64,000 nucleotides of DNA from Pedobacter sp. BS3 (GTDB lineage Bacteria > Bacteroidota > Bacteroidia > Sphingobacteriales > Sphingobacteriaceae), in the NCBI RefSeq assembly GCF_008274585.1, contig NZ_VTRT01000002.1, positions 124,001 through 188,000 of the forward strand, given 5' to 3'. Position numbers and translations under genes: made by a program. The notes below the pieces were generated by a model, which worked only from the letters and a program-made list of their open reading frames with translations, had not been told where the DNA came from and made no database searches. Positions 20,689 to 30,163 of the stretch are shown in pieces. Within the stretch, counting starts at the first letter, position 1, and each line of letters opens with the position of its first letter.

Positions 20689-21501
20689 TTAATGAAATGT
20701 ATATGTAACCATAAGCTGCTGTCCGTTCGGCGTAATGACGGGGCTTAGGCTAAGATGGTTATTTTTATTGGTTTTATGAAACTGAGGCACCATAATACCC
20801 GATGCAGCGCCAATTGCGTAACCGATAATATTATCGCTCAGGAAATGCATTCCTGCTCTTAACCGTAAATAGCCTACCGTTGCCGGGATAGCGGCTGCCG
20901 CCGTCCAGATATATGGTTTCAGCGTAGCCGAGGGATTAAAATCCTGGTATACTTTGGCAGCAAAAAAAGTGGCTGCTGCTGTTGCTGCCGTATGTCCGGC
21001 AAAAAACGACCGGCGGGCGCCGTTCTTCGTTTTTTCATCCATCGATATTTTGTTACCGTATACATAAGGTCGCGTACGGTTGACATTGCCGGCCGTCAGT
21101 GTATACAATGTACCTGTTACGGCCATAGTTTCTACAAAAAGCGATAATACCTGCCCGGCTTTTTGTCTTTCGGCCTTATTAAACAACGTAACAACCACCG
21201 GCATGGCAAACGATGCATAAAACGGGTAATAGCTGTCCCTGTCGGCACGCTTAGAATAATAACCGGCCGAAAACCGGTCAAAACCATTCACACGGCTTTT
21301 ATTACCCGCAAGCGCCTGTGCCTCTTCAGGCGAAAGTCCCTCTTTATTTTTGATTAATGTTAGTCCCAGGTAGCTTAATCCTATACCTGCCCCTATGGCT
21401 ATACCATCTGTTTTTAAACTGGTTTTGTAGGGTGATTCCTGCGCCTGTATGCGGAAAACTGTGGAAAGGAAAATACAAATGAGCGGAAAACTTCTTATCA
21501 T
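20689..21501 (-). CDS. PAP2-family phosphatase
   Basis: The 270-residue exported or membrane-associated acid phosphatase has a signal peptide (about 1-20). The three PAP2 motifs are visible: NRTRP in motif 1, SFFAGHTAA in motif 2 (catalytic His) and LRLRAGMHFLSD in motif 3. These enzymes dephosphorylate lipid phosphates such as undecaprenyl-PP or phosphatidic acid. The hypothetical exported protein follows within 10 bases. Confidence 0.88.
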   Translation of the reverse strand: MIRSFPLICIFLSTVFRIQAQESPYKTSLKTDGIAIGAGIGLSYLGLTLIKNKEGLSPEEAQALAGNKSRVNGFDRFSAGYYSKRADRDSYYPFYASFAMPVVVTLFNKAERQKAGQVLSLFVETMAVTGTLYTLTAGNVNRTRPYVYGNKISMDEKTKNGARRSFFAGHTAATAAATFFAAKVYQDFNPSATLKPYIWTAAAAIPATVGYLRLRAGMHFLSDNIIGYAIGAASGIMVPQFHKTNKNNHLSLSPVITPNGQQLMVTYTFH

Positions 21502-21627
21502 ATACTTTAGTTTACCGCAAAAACAGCAAAACCCGTTAATGGTTTTAGGGGAACTATGTTGTTTCCCGGCCTGTCTTCTGACAAGCCAGGATGATAACTA
21601 AATATTGTGGGTTGGCCAGAAGATAAT

Positions 21628-22518
21628 CTACTTCGCTTTAACCGTAAACAGATCAGACTTAATATAGCTGCAACTGGCACGGATACTTTCCAGTTCATTA
21701 GGTTTGTAGTTGTTTTCCTGCTCCATGTAAAAGTGCTGAACGCCCGATAATTTCTGGTATGCAAAAATCCGTTTAAAATCAATGCTGCCATTGCCAACCT
21801 CGGTATTCAGCTCAGGATGCTGCTTATCCATATCCTTCACATGCCACATTACAAACCTGCCCGGATGCTGCTGAAACAGCTTTACAGGATTATACCCTGC
21901 CCGTACCACCCAGTACAGATCCAGCTCAAACTTTACCAGATCAGGATCGGTTTCCTTCAGGAAAATATCATAGCCGATGCTGTCTCCGTGCTTCTGAAAC
22001 TCAAAATTATGATTATGATACGCCAGCTGCAATCCTTCTTTTTTACACCACTCACCGGCCTGATTAAATTTTGCAGCTATCGATTTATAATTGTCAATGG
22101 AGGTACGCAGCTTCTCATCCAGCCACGGCACTACAATATACTGATGTCCTAATACGTGAGCAGCGTCAATATACGACTTAAACACCGTGTCATCGCCATT
22201 GATATAAGTGGTCATATCGTAATGGGCGCTGGGCGCCTTCAGGTTGTTTTCTTTTAAAAGCTGTGCAAAATCCTTCGCCGGAAGTCCCCAGAAACCATCT
22301 TTTACGCTATATCCAAAGGGTTCTACTTCCTCATAACCGGCACCTGCTACTTTGGCGATCACACCGCGTACATCTTTAGGCAGCAGATCGCGTAGGGTGT
22401 AAAGTTGTATACCGGCTTTCCTGCTTATACCCACAGTTGTACAGGCCAGTGATGGCACAAACATAACCGCTGCAGCGGCCAGCCCGGTTTGTTTTATAAA
22501 ATCTCTTCGTGTTGTCAT
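21628..22518 (-). CDS. Sugar phosphate isomerase/epimerase-like TIM barrel, Tat-exported
   Basis: The 296-residue protein has a Tat-type signal (TTRRDFIKQTGLAAAA) and then an AP-endonuclease-2-type TIM barrel. Metal-site motifs are visible: YHNHNFEF, KFELDLYWV, MWHVKDMD and FYMEQE. Such exported barrels act as isomerases, epimerases or lyases on oxidised sugars. It is the last gene of the leftward catabolic cluster that starts at 32511, 27 bases after the next barrel gene. Confidence 0.88.
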   Translation of the reverse strand: MTTRRDFIKQTGLAAAAVMFVPSLACTTVGISRKAGIQLYTLRDLLPKDVRGVIAKVAGAGYEEVEPFGYSVKDGFWGLPAKDFAQLLKENNLKAPSAHYDMTTYINGDDTVFKSYIDAAHVLGHQYIVVPWLDEKLRTSIDNYKSIAAKFNQAGEWCKKEGLQLAYHNHNFEFQKHGDSIGYDIFLKETDPDLVKFELDLYWVVRAGYNPVKLFQQHPGRFVMWHVKDMDKQHPELNTEVGNGSIDFKRIFAYQKLSGVQHFYMEQENNYKPNELESIRASCSYIKSDLFTVKAK

Positions 22519-22545
22519 TTCTTAAGTTTGATTTTGGATACGGCC

Positions 22546-23430
22546 CTATACATCGCAGATGCGTATAGCATCCCTTAAAGAACCGATTTTGTCTTCATGA
22601 ACGGGAATAAACTCCTGGGCGACATATCCTTTAAAGCCGGTTTCTACAATGGCCTTCATAATGGCCGGATAATACAATTCCTGGCTATCGTCTATTTCAT
22701 GTCGCCCCGGCACTCCCGCGGTATGGTAATGCGCTATGTATTGATGATGATCGCGGATATTTTGTATCACATTACCTTCGTCTACCTGCATGTGATAGAT
22801 ATCGTACAGCAGCTTAAAGTTTTCGCTGCCCAAGCGTTTACACAGCTCTACTCCCCAGGCGGTATGATCGCACATATAATCCTTGTGGTTCACTTTGCTG
22901 TTCAGTAATTCCATGACCAGGACTACATTGTTCTTTTCGGCAAGCGGAAGTATCTTTTTTAGCCCTTCCACGCAGTTCTTCAACCCGGTTTCATCGTCCA
23001 TGCCCCGGCGGTTGCCGCTAAAACAGATCAGGTTTTTGTAGCCCGCTTTTGCCACCAGCGGAATACCTTCTTCATAATCCTTAATGAGCGATGCATGAAA
23101 CTCTTTTCCGGCAAAACCATCGGTAAGGCTTACCTTGCCGGGGATGTAACACATGCTGCAAATAAGCCCGTGTTTTTGAAGTGTGGGCCAATCTTTGGGA
23201 GCTAACAGATCAATAGCATGAAGCCCCAGTTTCTTTACTTCAACGCATAACTCATCCATAGACAGCTGTTTAAACGTCCACTGGCAAACGCTGTGGTTGA
23301 TATTTCCTTTTAATTTATACTCCATAGTTTCCGGCAAGGACGTAAACGAGCTTAGCATACCCGATGCGGCAACTACCGCTGTACCCGCCATCATGCTCTT
23401 AATAGCGTCCCTTCTGTTTTGTGTGCTCAT
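22546..23430 (-). CDS. Hydroxypyruvate isomerase-like TIM barrel, exported
   Basis: The 294-residue protein has an N-terminal Tat-like signal (NRRDAIKSMMAGTAVVAASG) and an AP-endonuclease-2 TIM barrel with VMELLNSK, KLLYDIYHMQVDEG, YHTAGVPGRHEID and YVAQEF. The middle section is the hydroxypyruvate-isomerase-like signature. Its start overlaps the MFS permease stop by four bases (ATGA), so translation is coupled. In this cluster it most likely acts on a keto-sugar rather than hydroxypyruvate. Confidence 0.88.
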   Translation of the reverse strand: MSTQNRRDAIKSMMAGTAVVAASGMLSSFTSLPETMEYKLKGNINHSVCQWTFKQLSMDELCVEVKKLGLHAIDLLAPKDWPTLQKHGLICSMCYIPGKVSLTDGFAGKEFHASLIKDYEEGIPLVAKAGYKNLICFSGNRRGMDDETGLKNCVEGLKKILPLAEKNNVVLVMELLNSKVNHKDYMCDHTAWGVELCKRLGSENFKLLYDIYHMQVDEGNVIQNIRDHHQYIAHYHTAGVPGRHEIDDSQELYYPAIMKAIVETGFKGYVAQEFIPVHEDKIGSLRDAIRICDV

Positions 23431-24674
23431 ACCAATGGGTTTAATTTTTCTTCTTCCAGCGGGTTGTCTGCCAGTGGCTGCCGGGAGGCTTTATCATTGA
23501 AAAGAAGAATAAACAATAAGAAAACAATTGCGGCTATACCTGCCGGGATAAGCCAGATGGTTTGCCAGTCATGGGCTCCGGCAGTAGCATAGCGGTCAAC
23601 AATTGGCCCGGAAACCAGCGAGCCGATAAGCATGCCAACACCATAAGTTGCCAATGTGATCATGCCCTGGGCTGCACTTTTAAAGCGCTCCCCGGCAAGA
23701 TTATCGGTATAGATCTGCCCGGTTACAAAGAAGAAATCGTAGCAAATTCCGTGTAATACAATTCCGACTATCAGCATCCAGTAGTTAGCGTCTACATTGC
23801 CGAACGCAAACAGTACATACCGCAGCACCCAGGCAAACATACCCAACGCCAACATTTTCTTTACTCCCAGCCGGATAAAAAACACGGGAATAAGCAGCAT
23901 AAACAACGTTTCTGATACCTGTCCGAGAGATTGTACACCTGCGGCTGATTTCATTCCTGCCTCGTTTAAAAACAGGTTGGTAAAGTTGTAATAAAATGCC
24001 AGCGGTATACAGATCGCAACCGAAGAAAGGAAAAACAAACGGTATGATTTATTACCCAACAGACGTAGCGCTTCTAATCCCAGAATATCTGAAATTGTTG
24101 TTTTTTCATTCCGCTTAACCGGAGGCGTTGCCGGAAGGGTAAAGCTCAGCAATCCTAACAAAGCTGATGCACCCGCTGCCGTTTTAAAGGTTAGTTGTAG
24201 CTGGTTGCTTTGCTCCCAGCTCAGCCAGCCAATAATCAACCCGGCAACTATCCAGCCGATGGTTCCTAAAACCCTGATGGGTGGAAATTCCTTGCCGGGA
24301 TCTTTCATTTGCCGAAAGGACACAGAGTTTACCAGGGCCAGGGTTGGCATAAACAGTACCATATAAACCAGTATTTCGGGGAAGAATGCGTCAAAATTTG
24401 CCGCAGACGAAGCCAGCCATAACAGCACGGCGCCTACCAGGTGCAGAACGCCCAGAATTTTTTGTGCGGAAAAGAACTTATCGGCTATTAAACCGATGAT
24501 AAACGGCGCTATAATGGCTCCGATAGATTGTGTAAGATACGCCAGACCTATCTGCGTCCCTGAAGCCGACAGGTTTTTACCAAGGAAGGTACCCAGCGTT
24601 ACAAACCATGCTCCCCAGATAAAAAACTCCAGGAACATCATGGTTGATAGTTTAATTCGGTTAGTTAGGTTCAT
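23427..24674 (-). CDS. MFS permease, nucleoside:H+ symporter/NupG-like
   Basis: The 415-residue inner-membrane transporter has about 12 hydrophobic segments. The start KLSTMMFLEFFIWGAWFVTLGTFLG and the loop FSAQKILGVLHL are typical of the nucleoside-H+-symporter branch of the major facilitator superfamily. In Bacteroidota this branch commonly sits in sugar-acid and keto-sugar clusters, so here it probably imports the monosaccharide product of the cluster. It is coupled to the following isomerase gene by a four-base overlap. Confidence 0.88.
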   Translation of the reverse strand: MNLTNRIKLSTMMFLEFFIWGAWFVTLGTFLGKNLSASGTQIGLAYLTQSIGAIIAPFIIGLIADKFFSAQKILGVLHLVGAVLLWLASSAANFDAFFPEILVYMVLFMPTLALVNSVSFRQMKDPGKEFPPIRVLGTIGWIVAGLIIGWLSWEQSNQLQLTFKTAAGASALLGLLSFTLPATPPVKRNEKTTISDILGLEALRLLGNKSYRLFFLSSVAICIPLAFYYNFTNLFLNEAGMKSAAGVQSLGQVSETLFMLLIPVFFIRLGVKKMLALGMFAWVLRYVLFAFGNVDANYWMLIVGIVLHGICYDFFFVTGQIYTDNLAGERFKSAAQGMITLATYGVGMLIGSLVSGPIVDRYATAGAHDWQTIWLIPAGIAAIVFLLFILLFNDKASRQPLADNPLEEEKLNPLV

Positions 24675-24685
24675 TTGGTTTTATT

Positions 24686-24755
24686 GTTACGGGTTATGAG
24701 TTACCTGTTGTAAGTTACAATAACGCGTAACACACAGCAGGTAACTCATAACATA
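24686..24755. repeat. Heptamer array forming a perfect 15-bp inverted repeat
   Basis: Ten 7-bp units run without a break: GTTACGG, GTTATGA, GTTACCT, GTTGTAA, GTTACAA, then TAACGCG, TAACACA, CAGCAGG, TAACTCA, TAACATA. The two halves are mirror images, so 24693-24707 pairs perfectly with 24738-24752. It sits between the MFS and DUF1080 genes. Confidence 0.85.
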
Positions 24756-24759
24756 TATT

Positions 24760-25488
24760 CTACAGTTTCTTAATCATGATATTTCGGTACCAAACATCGT
24801 TTCCATGATCTTGTAACGCAATTTTACCGGTTTTAAAGGTTCCAAAACCCGGCATGGTGGCAAATTTGCTGCCCGCAACCATCTTTTTCCAGTTATCATC
24901 CCACAGGGTTGTAGAAACCACCTTTGTTCCATTCAGGTAGAAGTCCAGTTTACCGCCTTTGCTAATGATCTCGGCCTGGTTCCACTCGCCTACCGGCTTT
25001 ACTGTTTCTTTGGTACAAGGGATCAGATCATACAGATCACCGGCACGGTGCTTATGAATTTTACCATCCGGGTGACCGTCGTTATCTAACACCTGCATTT
25101 CAGGGCCGGTGTTATACGTATGTTTGTATTGGGCAGGGTCTTCATGCACGTAAAAAATAATCCCGCTGTTTCCTTTGGGAGATATTTTCCATTCCAGCTT
25201 CAGGTCAAAATCACCAAATTCTTCGTTGGTGACCAGATCACCGCCCTCACCTTTTTTGTTTAACGAAGCATCCAGGTGCAATACCCCATCTTCTACTTTC
25301 CATGCGCCTTTGGCAACAGTACTGCCGTACGTGTGCCAGCCATTGGTGGTTTTACCGTCAAACAGCGATACCCATCCGCCTTTAAGGTGATTATTTTTTT
25401 CCATTGGTTTTGTTGATGCACAGCTTTGAAGCACCTGGCTACTAACAGTAAGTGCTATTACTGCAGCTGTAATAATATTCTTTGTCAT
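24760..25488 (-). CDS. DUF1080 / 3-keto-disaccharide hydrolase-family lipoprotein
   Basis: The 242-residue lipoprotein (SSQVLQSCAST lipobox) carries one DUF1080 domain, renamed the 3-keto-disaccharide hydrolase family. The domain has the jelly-roll pattern GWVSLFDGKTTNGWHTYG, DFDLKLEWKISPKGNSGI, PEMQVLDNDGH and GKIALQDHGNDVWYRNI. Related proteins cleave 3-keto-glycosides by an elimination/hydration route. The neighbours (GMC dehydrogenase, cytochrome c, oxidoreductases, isomerases) agree with that job. Confidence 0.9.
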   Translation of the reverse strand: MTKNIITAAVIALTVSSQVLQSCASTKPMEKNNHLKGGWVSLFDGKTTNGWHTYGSTVAKGAWKVEDGVLHLDASLNKKGEGGDLVTNEEFGDFDLKLEWKISPKGNSGIIFYVHEDPAQYKHTYNTGPEMQVLDNDGHPDGKIHKHRAGDLYDLIPCTKETVKPVGEWNQAEIISKGGKLDFYLNGTKVVSTTLWDDNWKKMVAGSKFATMPGFGTFKTGKIALQDHGNDVWYRNIMIKKL

Positions 25489-25621
25489 ATCTTTTAAAGT
25501 TTATATATTAAGTCAAAAGTAAAAATTCAAAAAGCAAAAACAGGTAACACACTTAAAATCAACAGCATAAATAAATCTACGCATTAATTTTATAATTGAC
25601 CTGACTACAGTGCCAACCCTA

Positions 25622-27082
25622 TTACGAAGGCAACGACCATCCCTGACGGTAATCGCGTTTTACAAACTGGTTCACATCGTCAAAGTTGGTAACTTTCATG
25701 GCTGCGTTATCCCATTGGTATTTAATGTACTGTCCGGGATAGTCAAAACCTTTTCCGTTAGCTTTTGGTTTGCGTATCTCATATCCGCGGATAGCAAGGT
25801 TTGCCATTAACAGGGCTTCGGTTAACGGCCCCGCAATTTCAAACGGCGAGCTAACTTCATGCTTACCATAACCTGCGATACAGGCTTCCACCCATTGCCC
25901 GTAGTGGCCATTGGCTTCGCCGGGAACGCGTTTGAATTTCTGCGGCACATTTACCTCCTGGTTACGGCTTAATGGTAACAACCGCGGATTCGCTCCGTAG
26001 GTACTGTTCATCATTTTTCCTTTGGTACCGATAAACAACGTGCCGTTTCCACCATCACCAAATAAATCGTTCGGGCCAAGCTCTTCGGGACGTTCAGGCT
26101 GTATGCCGCCATCCATCCAGTGCACAGTAACCGGGCCTTGTGTTTTATCTGTTTTAGGGAATGTAAGCGTTACATGGCTTGACGGCGGGCAACTTTCGGG
26201 GAAATATCCGCGTTTAAATTCGTCTACGTATACGGTTCCGACACTTGCTTGTACATCTGTAGCGTATTTCAGGTTCAGCACGCTGAACGGAGTTTCTACC
26301 AGGTGGCAACCCATATCGCCCAAAGCGCCGGTACCGTAATCCCACCAGCCACGCCAGTTAAACGGAACCAGCTTTTCTACATAGTCTTTGTACGGCGCTG
26401 TTCCCAGCCATAAATCCCAATCCAGCTCTTTCGGAACTTCAGCTTTGGCGGTTGGCCAGGGAATACCTTGCGGCCATACGGGACGGTTTGTCCAGGCATA
26501 AACGGTATGCACATCGCCAATCAGACCGGCATCATACCATTCTTTCATAATACGTGGCCCGTCATTGGATGCACCCTGGTTGCCCATCTGGGTTACTACT
26601 TTATACCGGCGTGCCAGCTCGGTGAGCTTGCGGGCTTCGTATAAATCGTGTGTTAAGGGCTTTTGAACGTATACGTGCTTACCCAACTGCATGGCAGCCG
26701 CAGCAATTACAGCGTGGTTATGGTCGGGTGTAGAAACAGAAACGGCATCGAACTTTTTCGCTTCCTTATCAAATAGCTCCCGCCAGTCTTTATAATATTT
26801 AGCTTTAGGGAAAGCATTTACGCTATCGGCAGCACGGCGTGTATCTACATCGCACAAGTAAGCGATATCGGCTTTACCACTTTTGTAAAAGTTGGCAATG
26901 TCTGATTTTCCTTTGCCGCCCACACCTACACCGGCAACAACCAAACGGTCGCTGGGGGCAAGAAAGCCTTTTCCGCCCAGCACGTGCCGGGGAACAATCA
27001 TAAAGCCACCCAATGCCAGGGCGCCACTTTTAACAAAATCCCTCCGGGAAAAGGAATTGTCTGATTTTTTATTTTCCATCAT
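25622..27082 (-). CDS. Gfo/Idh/MocA-family oxidoreductase, Tat-exported
   Basis: The 486-residue protein has a Tat signal (SFSRRDFVKSGALALGG) and a Rossmann NAD(P)-binding domain (VVAGVGVGGKGKSD, then SVSTPDHNHAVIAAAAM and the YVQKPLTHDLYEAR catalytic Lys motif). The C-terminal GFO/IDH-like domain follows (NWRGWWDYGTGALGDMGCH). Exported members carry a tightly bound cofactor and act on keto-sugars or glycosides. It probably interconverts sugar and 3-keto-sugar in this cluster. Confidence 0.9.
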   Translation of the reverse strand: MMENKKSDNSFSRRDFVKSGALALGGFMIVPRHVLGGKGFLAPSDRLVVAGVGVGGKGKSDIANFYKSGKADIAYLCDVDTRRAADSVNAFPKAKYYKDWRELFDKEAKKFDAVSVSTPDHNHAVIAAAAMQLGKHVYVQKPLTHDLYEARKLTELARRYKVVTQMGNQGASNDGPRIMKEWYDAGLIGDVHTVYAWTNRPVWPQGIPWPTAKAEVPKELDWDLWLGTAPYKDYVEKLVPFNWRGWWDYGTGALGDMGCHLVETPFSVLNLKYATDVQASVGTVYVDEFKRGYFPESCPPSSHVTLTFPKTDKTQGPVTVHWMDGGIQPERPEELGPNDLFGDGGNGTLFIGTKGKMMNSTYGANPRLLPLSRNQEVNVPQKFKRVPGEANGHYGQWVEACIAGYGKHEVSSPFEIAGPLTEALLMANLAIRGYEIRKPKANGKGFDYPGQYIKYQWDNAAMKVTNFDDVNQFVKRDYRQGWSLPS

Positions 27083-27103
27083 TCAGGTATTGTGCTTAGT
27101 TAA

Positions 27104-27520
27104 TTATTTCAAAGATAGAATGTATTTTACCATTTCCTCAGCATCGGCTTTACTTAGTGCAGGATGTGCCGTCATCGGAACTTCTCCCCACACGCCTTTA
27201 CCGCCGCTGATAATTTTGTCGGCAAGATGCTCCACATTCTCATCGGTAGAAGGATATTTGGCGGCAACATCCTTATAGGCAGGCCCTACCAGCTTGCTGT
27301 CTTCTTTATGACATCCAACGCAGTCGGACTGTGAAATTAACATGCTTCCCTTGGTGAAATCGCCCGCCGATTTTGTATCCATAGTATCTGTGGTAGTGCG
27401 GTTTCCATTATTTGTAGGGCTTAGAACCGCTGTAGTATCTGTAGTACTGCCAGATTGTTCATTGCTTCCGCAAGATGCCAGTGCCATTAACGTGCATCCT
27501 AAAATGATTAGTTTCTTCAT
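27104..27520 (-). CDS. c-type cytochrome lipoprotein
   Basis: The 138-residue protein has a lipobox (LMALASCGSN, Cys17), a Ser/Thr/Asn-rich linker to about 60, and a monohaem class I cytochrome domain with CVGCH at 67-71. A Met in the VPMTAHPAL loop is a likely sixth ligand. It sits 21 bases upstream of the exported oxidoreductase. The natural role is electron acceptor for the GMC/subunit-3 dehydrogenase encoded further upstream in the cluster, like the cytochrome subunit of glucoside 3-dehydrogenase. Confidence 0.9.
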   Translation of the reverse strand: MKKLIILGCTLMALASCGSNEQSGSTTDTTAVLSPTNNGNRTTTDTMDTKSAGDFTKGSMLISQSDCVGCHKEDSKLVGPAYKDVAAKYPSTDENVEHLADKIISGGKGVWGEVPMTAHPALSKADAEEMVKYILSLK

Positions 27521-27620
27521 TTGGTGATTAATCTATTGTTGTGGTTTACTCTTTCTAATTTAATGGTATTTATTCTTTCTGCGTATATTTTATTCCCGAA
27601 AGGTCGGGATTTCGCTACGC

Positions 27621-27648
27621 TCAACTTTTCACTTTAAACTTTCAACTT
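27621..27648. repeat. Heptamer array (four units)
   Basis: TCAACTT, TTCACTT, TAAACTT, TCAACTT lie exactly at the stop codon of the following isomerase gene. A TCCCGA-type hairpin (27595-27608) precedes it. Confidence 0.65.
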
Positions 27649-28702
27649 AATCCAGTCCCAGTATCTTTTTGTTAAACCCGGCATCGCCACCCGATGCGGC
27701 AAAATCGTCAAATGCTTTATCGGTTACCCGGATGATGTGATCTTTAATAAACTCAGCGCCTTCCCTGGCTCCATCTTCCTGGTTTTTGATGCAGCACTCC
27801 CACTCCATTACAGCCCAACCGGTATAGTCATATTGTGTCAGCTTGCTGAATATGGTCTTGAAGTCAACCTGTCCATCGCCGGGAGAGCGGTATCGTCCCG
27901 CCCGATCGGCCCAGTTCTGGTAACCGCCAAACGTTCCCTGCCTGCCGGTAGGATTAAACTCCGCATCTTTGACATGGAATGCCTTTATACGTTCATGATA
28001 AAAATCAATATACTGGATATAATCCAGCTGTTGCAGTACAAAATGCGAGGGATCATATAGCAAACATGCCCGGGGATGCTGATTTACCTTATCCAGGAAC
28101 AGCTCATAGGTTTGTCCGTCAAATAAATCCTCGCCGGGATGTATCTCATAACACACATCAACCCCACATTCATCAAAGGCATTCAGGATAGGAAGCCAGC
28201 GTTTTGCCAGTTCCTGAAAACCGTCTTCAACCAATCCCGGCGGACGCTGCGGCCAGGGATGAAAATATTGCCAGAGCAATGAACCGCTAAAGGTTGCATG
28301 TGCATTTAAGCCCAGGTTTTGGGATGCTTTTGCCGCATAGTTTAGTTGCTGAACAGCCCATTCGGTACGTGCTTTAGGATTGCCTCGCATATTTTCGGGA
28401 GCAAATGCGTCAAATAAGTCGTCGTATGCGGGATGCACCGCTATCAGTTGTCCCTGCAAATGCGTTGACAATTCGGTAATTGCCAGGCCATGCTCCGCTA
28501 TTTTTCCTTTAAGCTCGTCGGCATAGGTTTTACTTTCGGCTGCCAGCTGCAAATCGATAAAGCGCTTATCGAGCGTGGGCATCTGAATGCCTATAAACCC
28601 AAGATCTGCTGCCCATTTACAAATTCCATCTAACGAATTGAATGGGGCTTCGTCGCTGATGAACTGGGCTAAAAAAACGGCTGGTCCTTTTATGGTTGTC
28701 AT
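27647..28702 (-). CDS. Sugar phosphate isomerase/epimerase, cytosolic
   Basis: The 351-residue TIM-barrel protein (AP-endonuclease-2 family) has no signal peptide. Metal-site motifs are visible: DVCYEIHPGEDLFDG, CLLYDPSHFV, FHVKDAEF and WAVMEWECC. I place the start at the ATG at 28702 (MTTIKGPAVFL). The frame is open to a TTG at 28726, but that stretch lies in an intergenic palindromic repeat. It probably processes the keto-sugar or sugar acid after uptake by the MFS permease. Confidence 0.9.
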   Translation of the reverse strand: MTTIKGPAVFLAQFISDEAPFNSLDGICKWAADLGFIGIQMPTLDKRFIDLQLAAESKTYADELKGKIAEHGLAITELSTHLQGQLIAVHPAYDDLFDAFAPENMRGNPKARTEWAVQQLNYAAKASQNLGLNAHATFSGSLLWQYFHPWPQRPPGLVEDGFQELAKRWLPILNAFDECGVDVCYEIHPGEDLFDGQTYELFLDKVNQHPRACLLYDPSHFVLQQLDYIQYIDFYHERIKAFHVKDAEFNPTGRQGTFGGYQNWADRAGRYRSPGDGQVDFKTIFSKLTQYDYTGWAVMEWECCIKNQEDGAREGAEFIKDHIIRVTDKAFDDFAASGGDAGFNKKILGLD

Positions 28703-28719
28703 TTTGTTGTTGAGCCTCT

Positions 28720-28798
28720 CCCCCAACCCTCCGCCGGCTGGCGGAAGGGGGGTAAGATTATGCTTTTTGTCTTGTTTCTATGTTCTTGTTTCTAACTT
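28720..28798. repeat. GC-rich palindromic repeat plus heptamer array
   Basis: TCCGCCGGCTGGCGGA is a palindromic core at about 28731-28746 inside CTCTCCCCCAACCC...AGGGGGG. It is followed by the heptamers CTTGTTT, CTATGTT, CTTGTTT, CTAACTT at 28771-28798. A near-copy of both parts is at 30030-30152. Confidence 0.7.
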
Positions 28799-28863
28799 AG
28801 GTATTGAGCCTTGAACCTTCTACCTTTTGCCTCTCTTGTCTTGACTCTTGTTTCTACTCAAAG

Positions 28864-30021
28864 CTATACAATAAAATCCGTCCATTTCTGGTCTGACTGG
28901 CCGGATGCTACCACATTTTCAATAAAGGCCATTCCACGTACGCCATCTTCTGCAGTTGGAAAATCAAGCATATATTCAGATGGCTGCTGTCCGCTGATTT
29001 TTGCGGTGAGTGTCTGGGCGAAATTCCTGTAAATATTGGCAAAGGCTTCCAGGTAACCTTCCGGATGTCCGGCGGGAACCCGTGTGTTATGTTTTGCCGC
29101 ATCTGACAGATAAGCGCTTCCAGCACGGTAAACCTGTGTTGGCTCATTCAGCCATTTTACCAATAAGGTATTGGGTTCCATCTGGTGCCATTCTAATCCG
29201 CCTTTTTCACCGTACACTTTTATTTTTAACGCATTTTCTTCGCCTGCCGCAATCTGTGTAGCTATCAGTACACCGTTTGCGCCATTATCAAATTTGAGCA
29301 GCACGTTTCCGTCATCATCAAGCCCGCGACCGGGAACAACAATATTCAGATCGGCACAGATCTTAGTAATCTTCAGACCTGAAATGTATTCGGTAAGCTG
29401 AGCGGCATGTGTGCCGATATCGCCCATGCTACCGCTTTTACCGCTCTTTTTGGGGTCTGTACGCCAGGCAGCACCAGCATTGCCTTCCCTTTCGGTCAGC
29501 GTGCTTAACCACCCTTGCGGATATTCTACCATCACCTTACGGATAGCGCCGAATTTGCCTTCTTTTACCATCTGGCGTGCCTGCTTTACCATCGGGTAAC
29601 CGGAATAAGTGTGCGTTAAGCACAGCGTCAGGCCGGTTTCCGCTACTTTCTGCCGAAGCTGTTTGGCTTCTTCGAGCGAAAGCGTGATCGGCTTTTCGAT
29701 AACCACGTTGAACCCGTGCTCCAAAGCCATCATGGCCGGTGCAAAATGCGCAAAATTGGGAGTTACAATGGTGATAAAATCAATACGTTTTTCGGGAGGA
29801 AGCTGACTTTCTTTCGTAATCATTTCCTCATAATTCATGTAAATACGGTCTTCGGGAAGGAATAACATTTTCCCGGATTCAATAGCAATTTCGGGATGTA
29901 TGCTCAATGCACCGCAGCATAGCTCAATCTGCCCGTCCATATTGGCAGCGATACGGTGTACGGCGCCTATAAAGGCATCTTTGCCGCCACCGATCATACC
30001 CATTCTAAGTTTTCTGTTCAC
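28864..30021 (-). CDS. Gfo/Idh/MocA-family oxidoreductase, cytosolic
   Basis: The 385-residue protein starts with the Rossmann motif MGMIGGGKDAFIGAVHR and has the catalytic EKPITLSLEEA motif and a DIGTHAAQL stretch. There is no signal peptide, unlike the exported paralogue at 25622-27082. The codon at 30021 is GTG (reading MNRKLRMGMIGGG); the ATG at 30003 would also serve. It likely reduces a keto-sugar in the cytosol. It is in the same strand run as the GMC gene, 142 bases away. Confidence 0.9.
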   Translation of the reverse strand: MNRKLRMGMIGGGKDAFIGAVHRIAANMDGQIELCCGALSIHPEIAIESGKMLFLPEDRIYMNYEEMITKESQLPPEKRIDFITIVTPNFAHFAPAMMALEHGFNVVIEKPITLSLEEAKQLRQKVAETGLTLCLTHTYSGYPMVKQARQMVKEGKFGAIRKVMVEYPQGWLSTLTEREGNAGAAWRTDPKKSGKSGSMGDIGTHAAQLTEYISGLKITKICADLNIVVPGRGLDDDGNVLLKFDNGANGVLIATQIAAGEENALKIKVYGEKGGLEWHQMEPNTLLVKWLNEPTQVYRAGSAYLSDAAKHNTRVPAGHPEGYLEAFANIYRNFAQTLTAKISGQQPSEYMLDFPTAEDGVRGMAFIENVVASGQSDQKWTDFIV

Positions 30022-30029
30022 TTGTTTGT

Positions 30030-30155
30030 TGTCCGTTGTTAAGCCTCACTCCAACTCCGCCAGTTGGCGGAAGAGGGAGTTGTTTCTGCTTCTTGTCTTT
30101 TCTCTTGTTTCTATGTTCTTGTTTCTCACCTTAAACCTTATGCCCTCTACCTTTT
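30030..30155. repeat. GC-rich palindromic repeat plus heptamer array, second copy
   Basis: TCCGCCAGTTGGCGGA is the palindromic core (about 30056-30071). After it, heptamers run CTTGTTT, CTATGTT, CTTGTTT, CTCACCT, TAAACCT, TATGCCC, TCTACCT (30104-30152). The first three words match the 28771 array. Confidence 0.75.
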
Positions 30156-30163
30156 CACCTTCC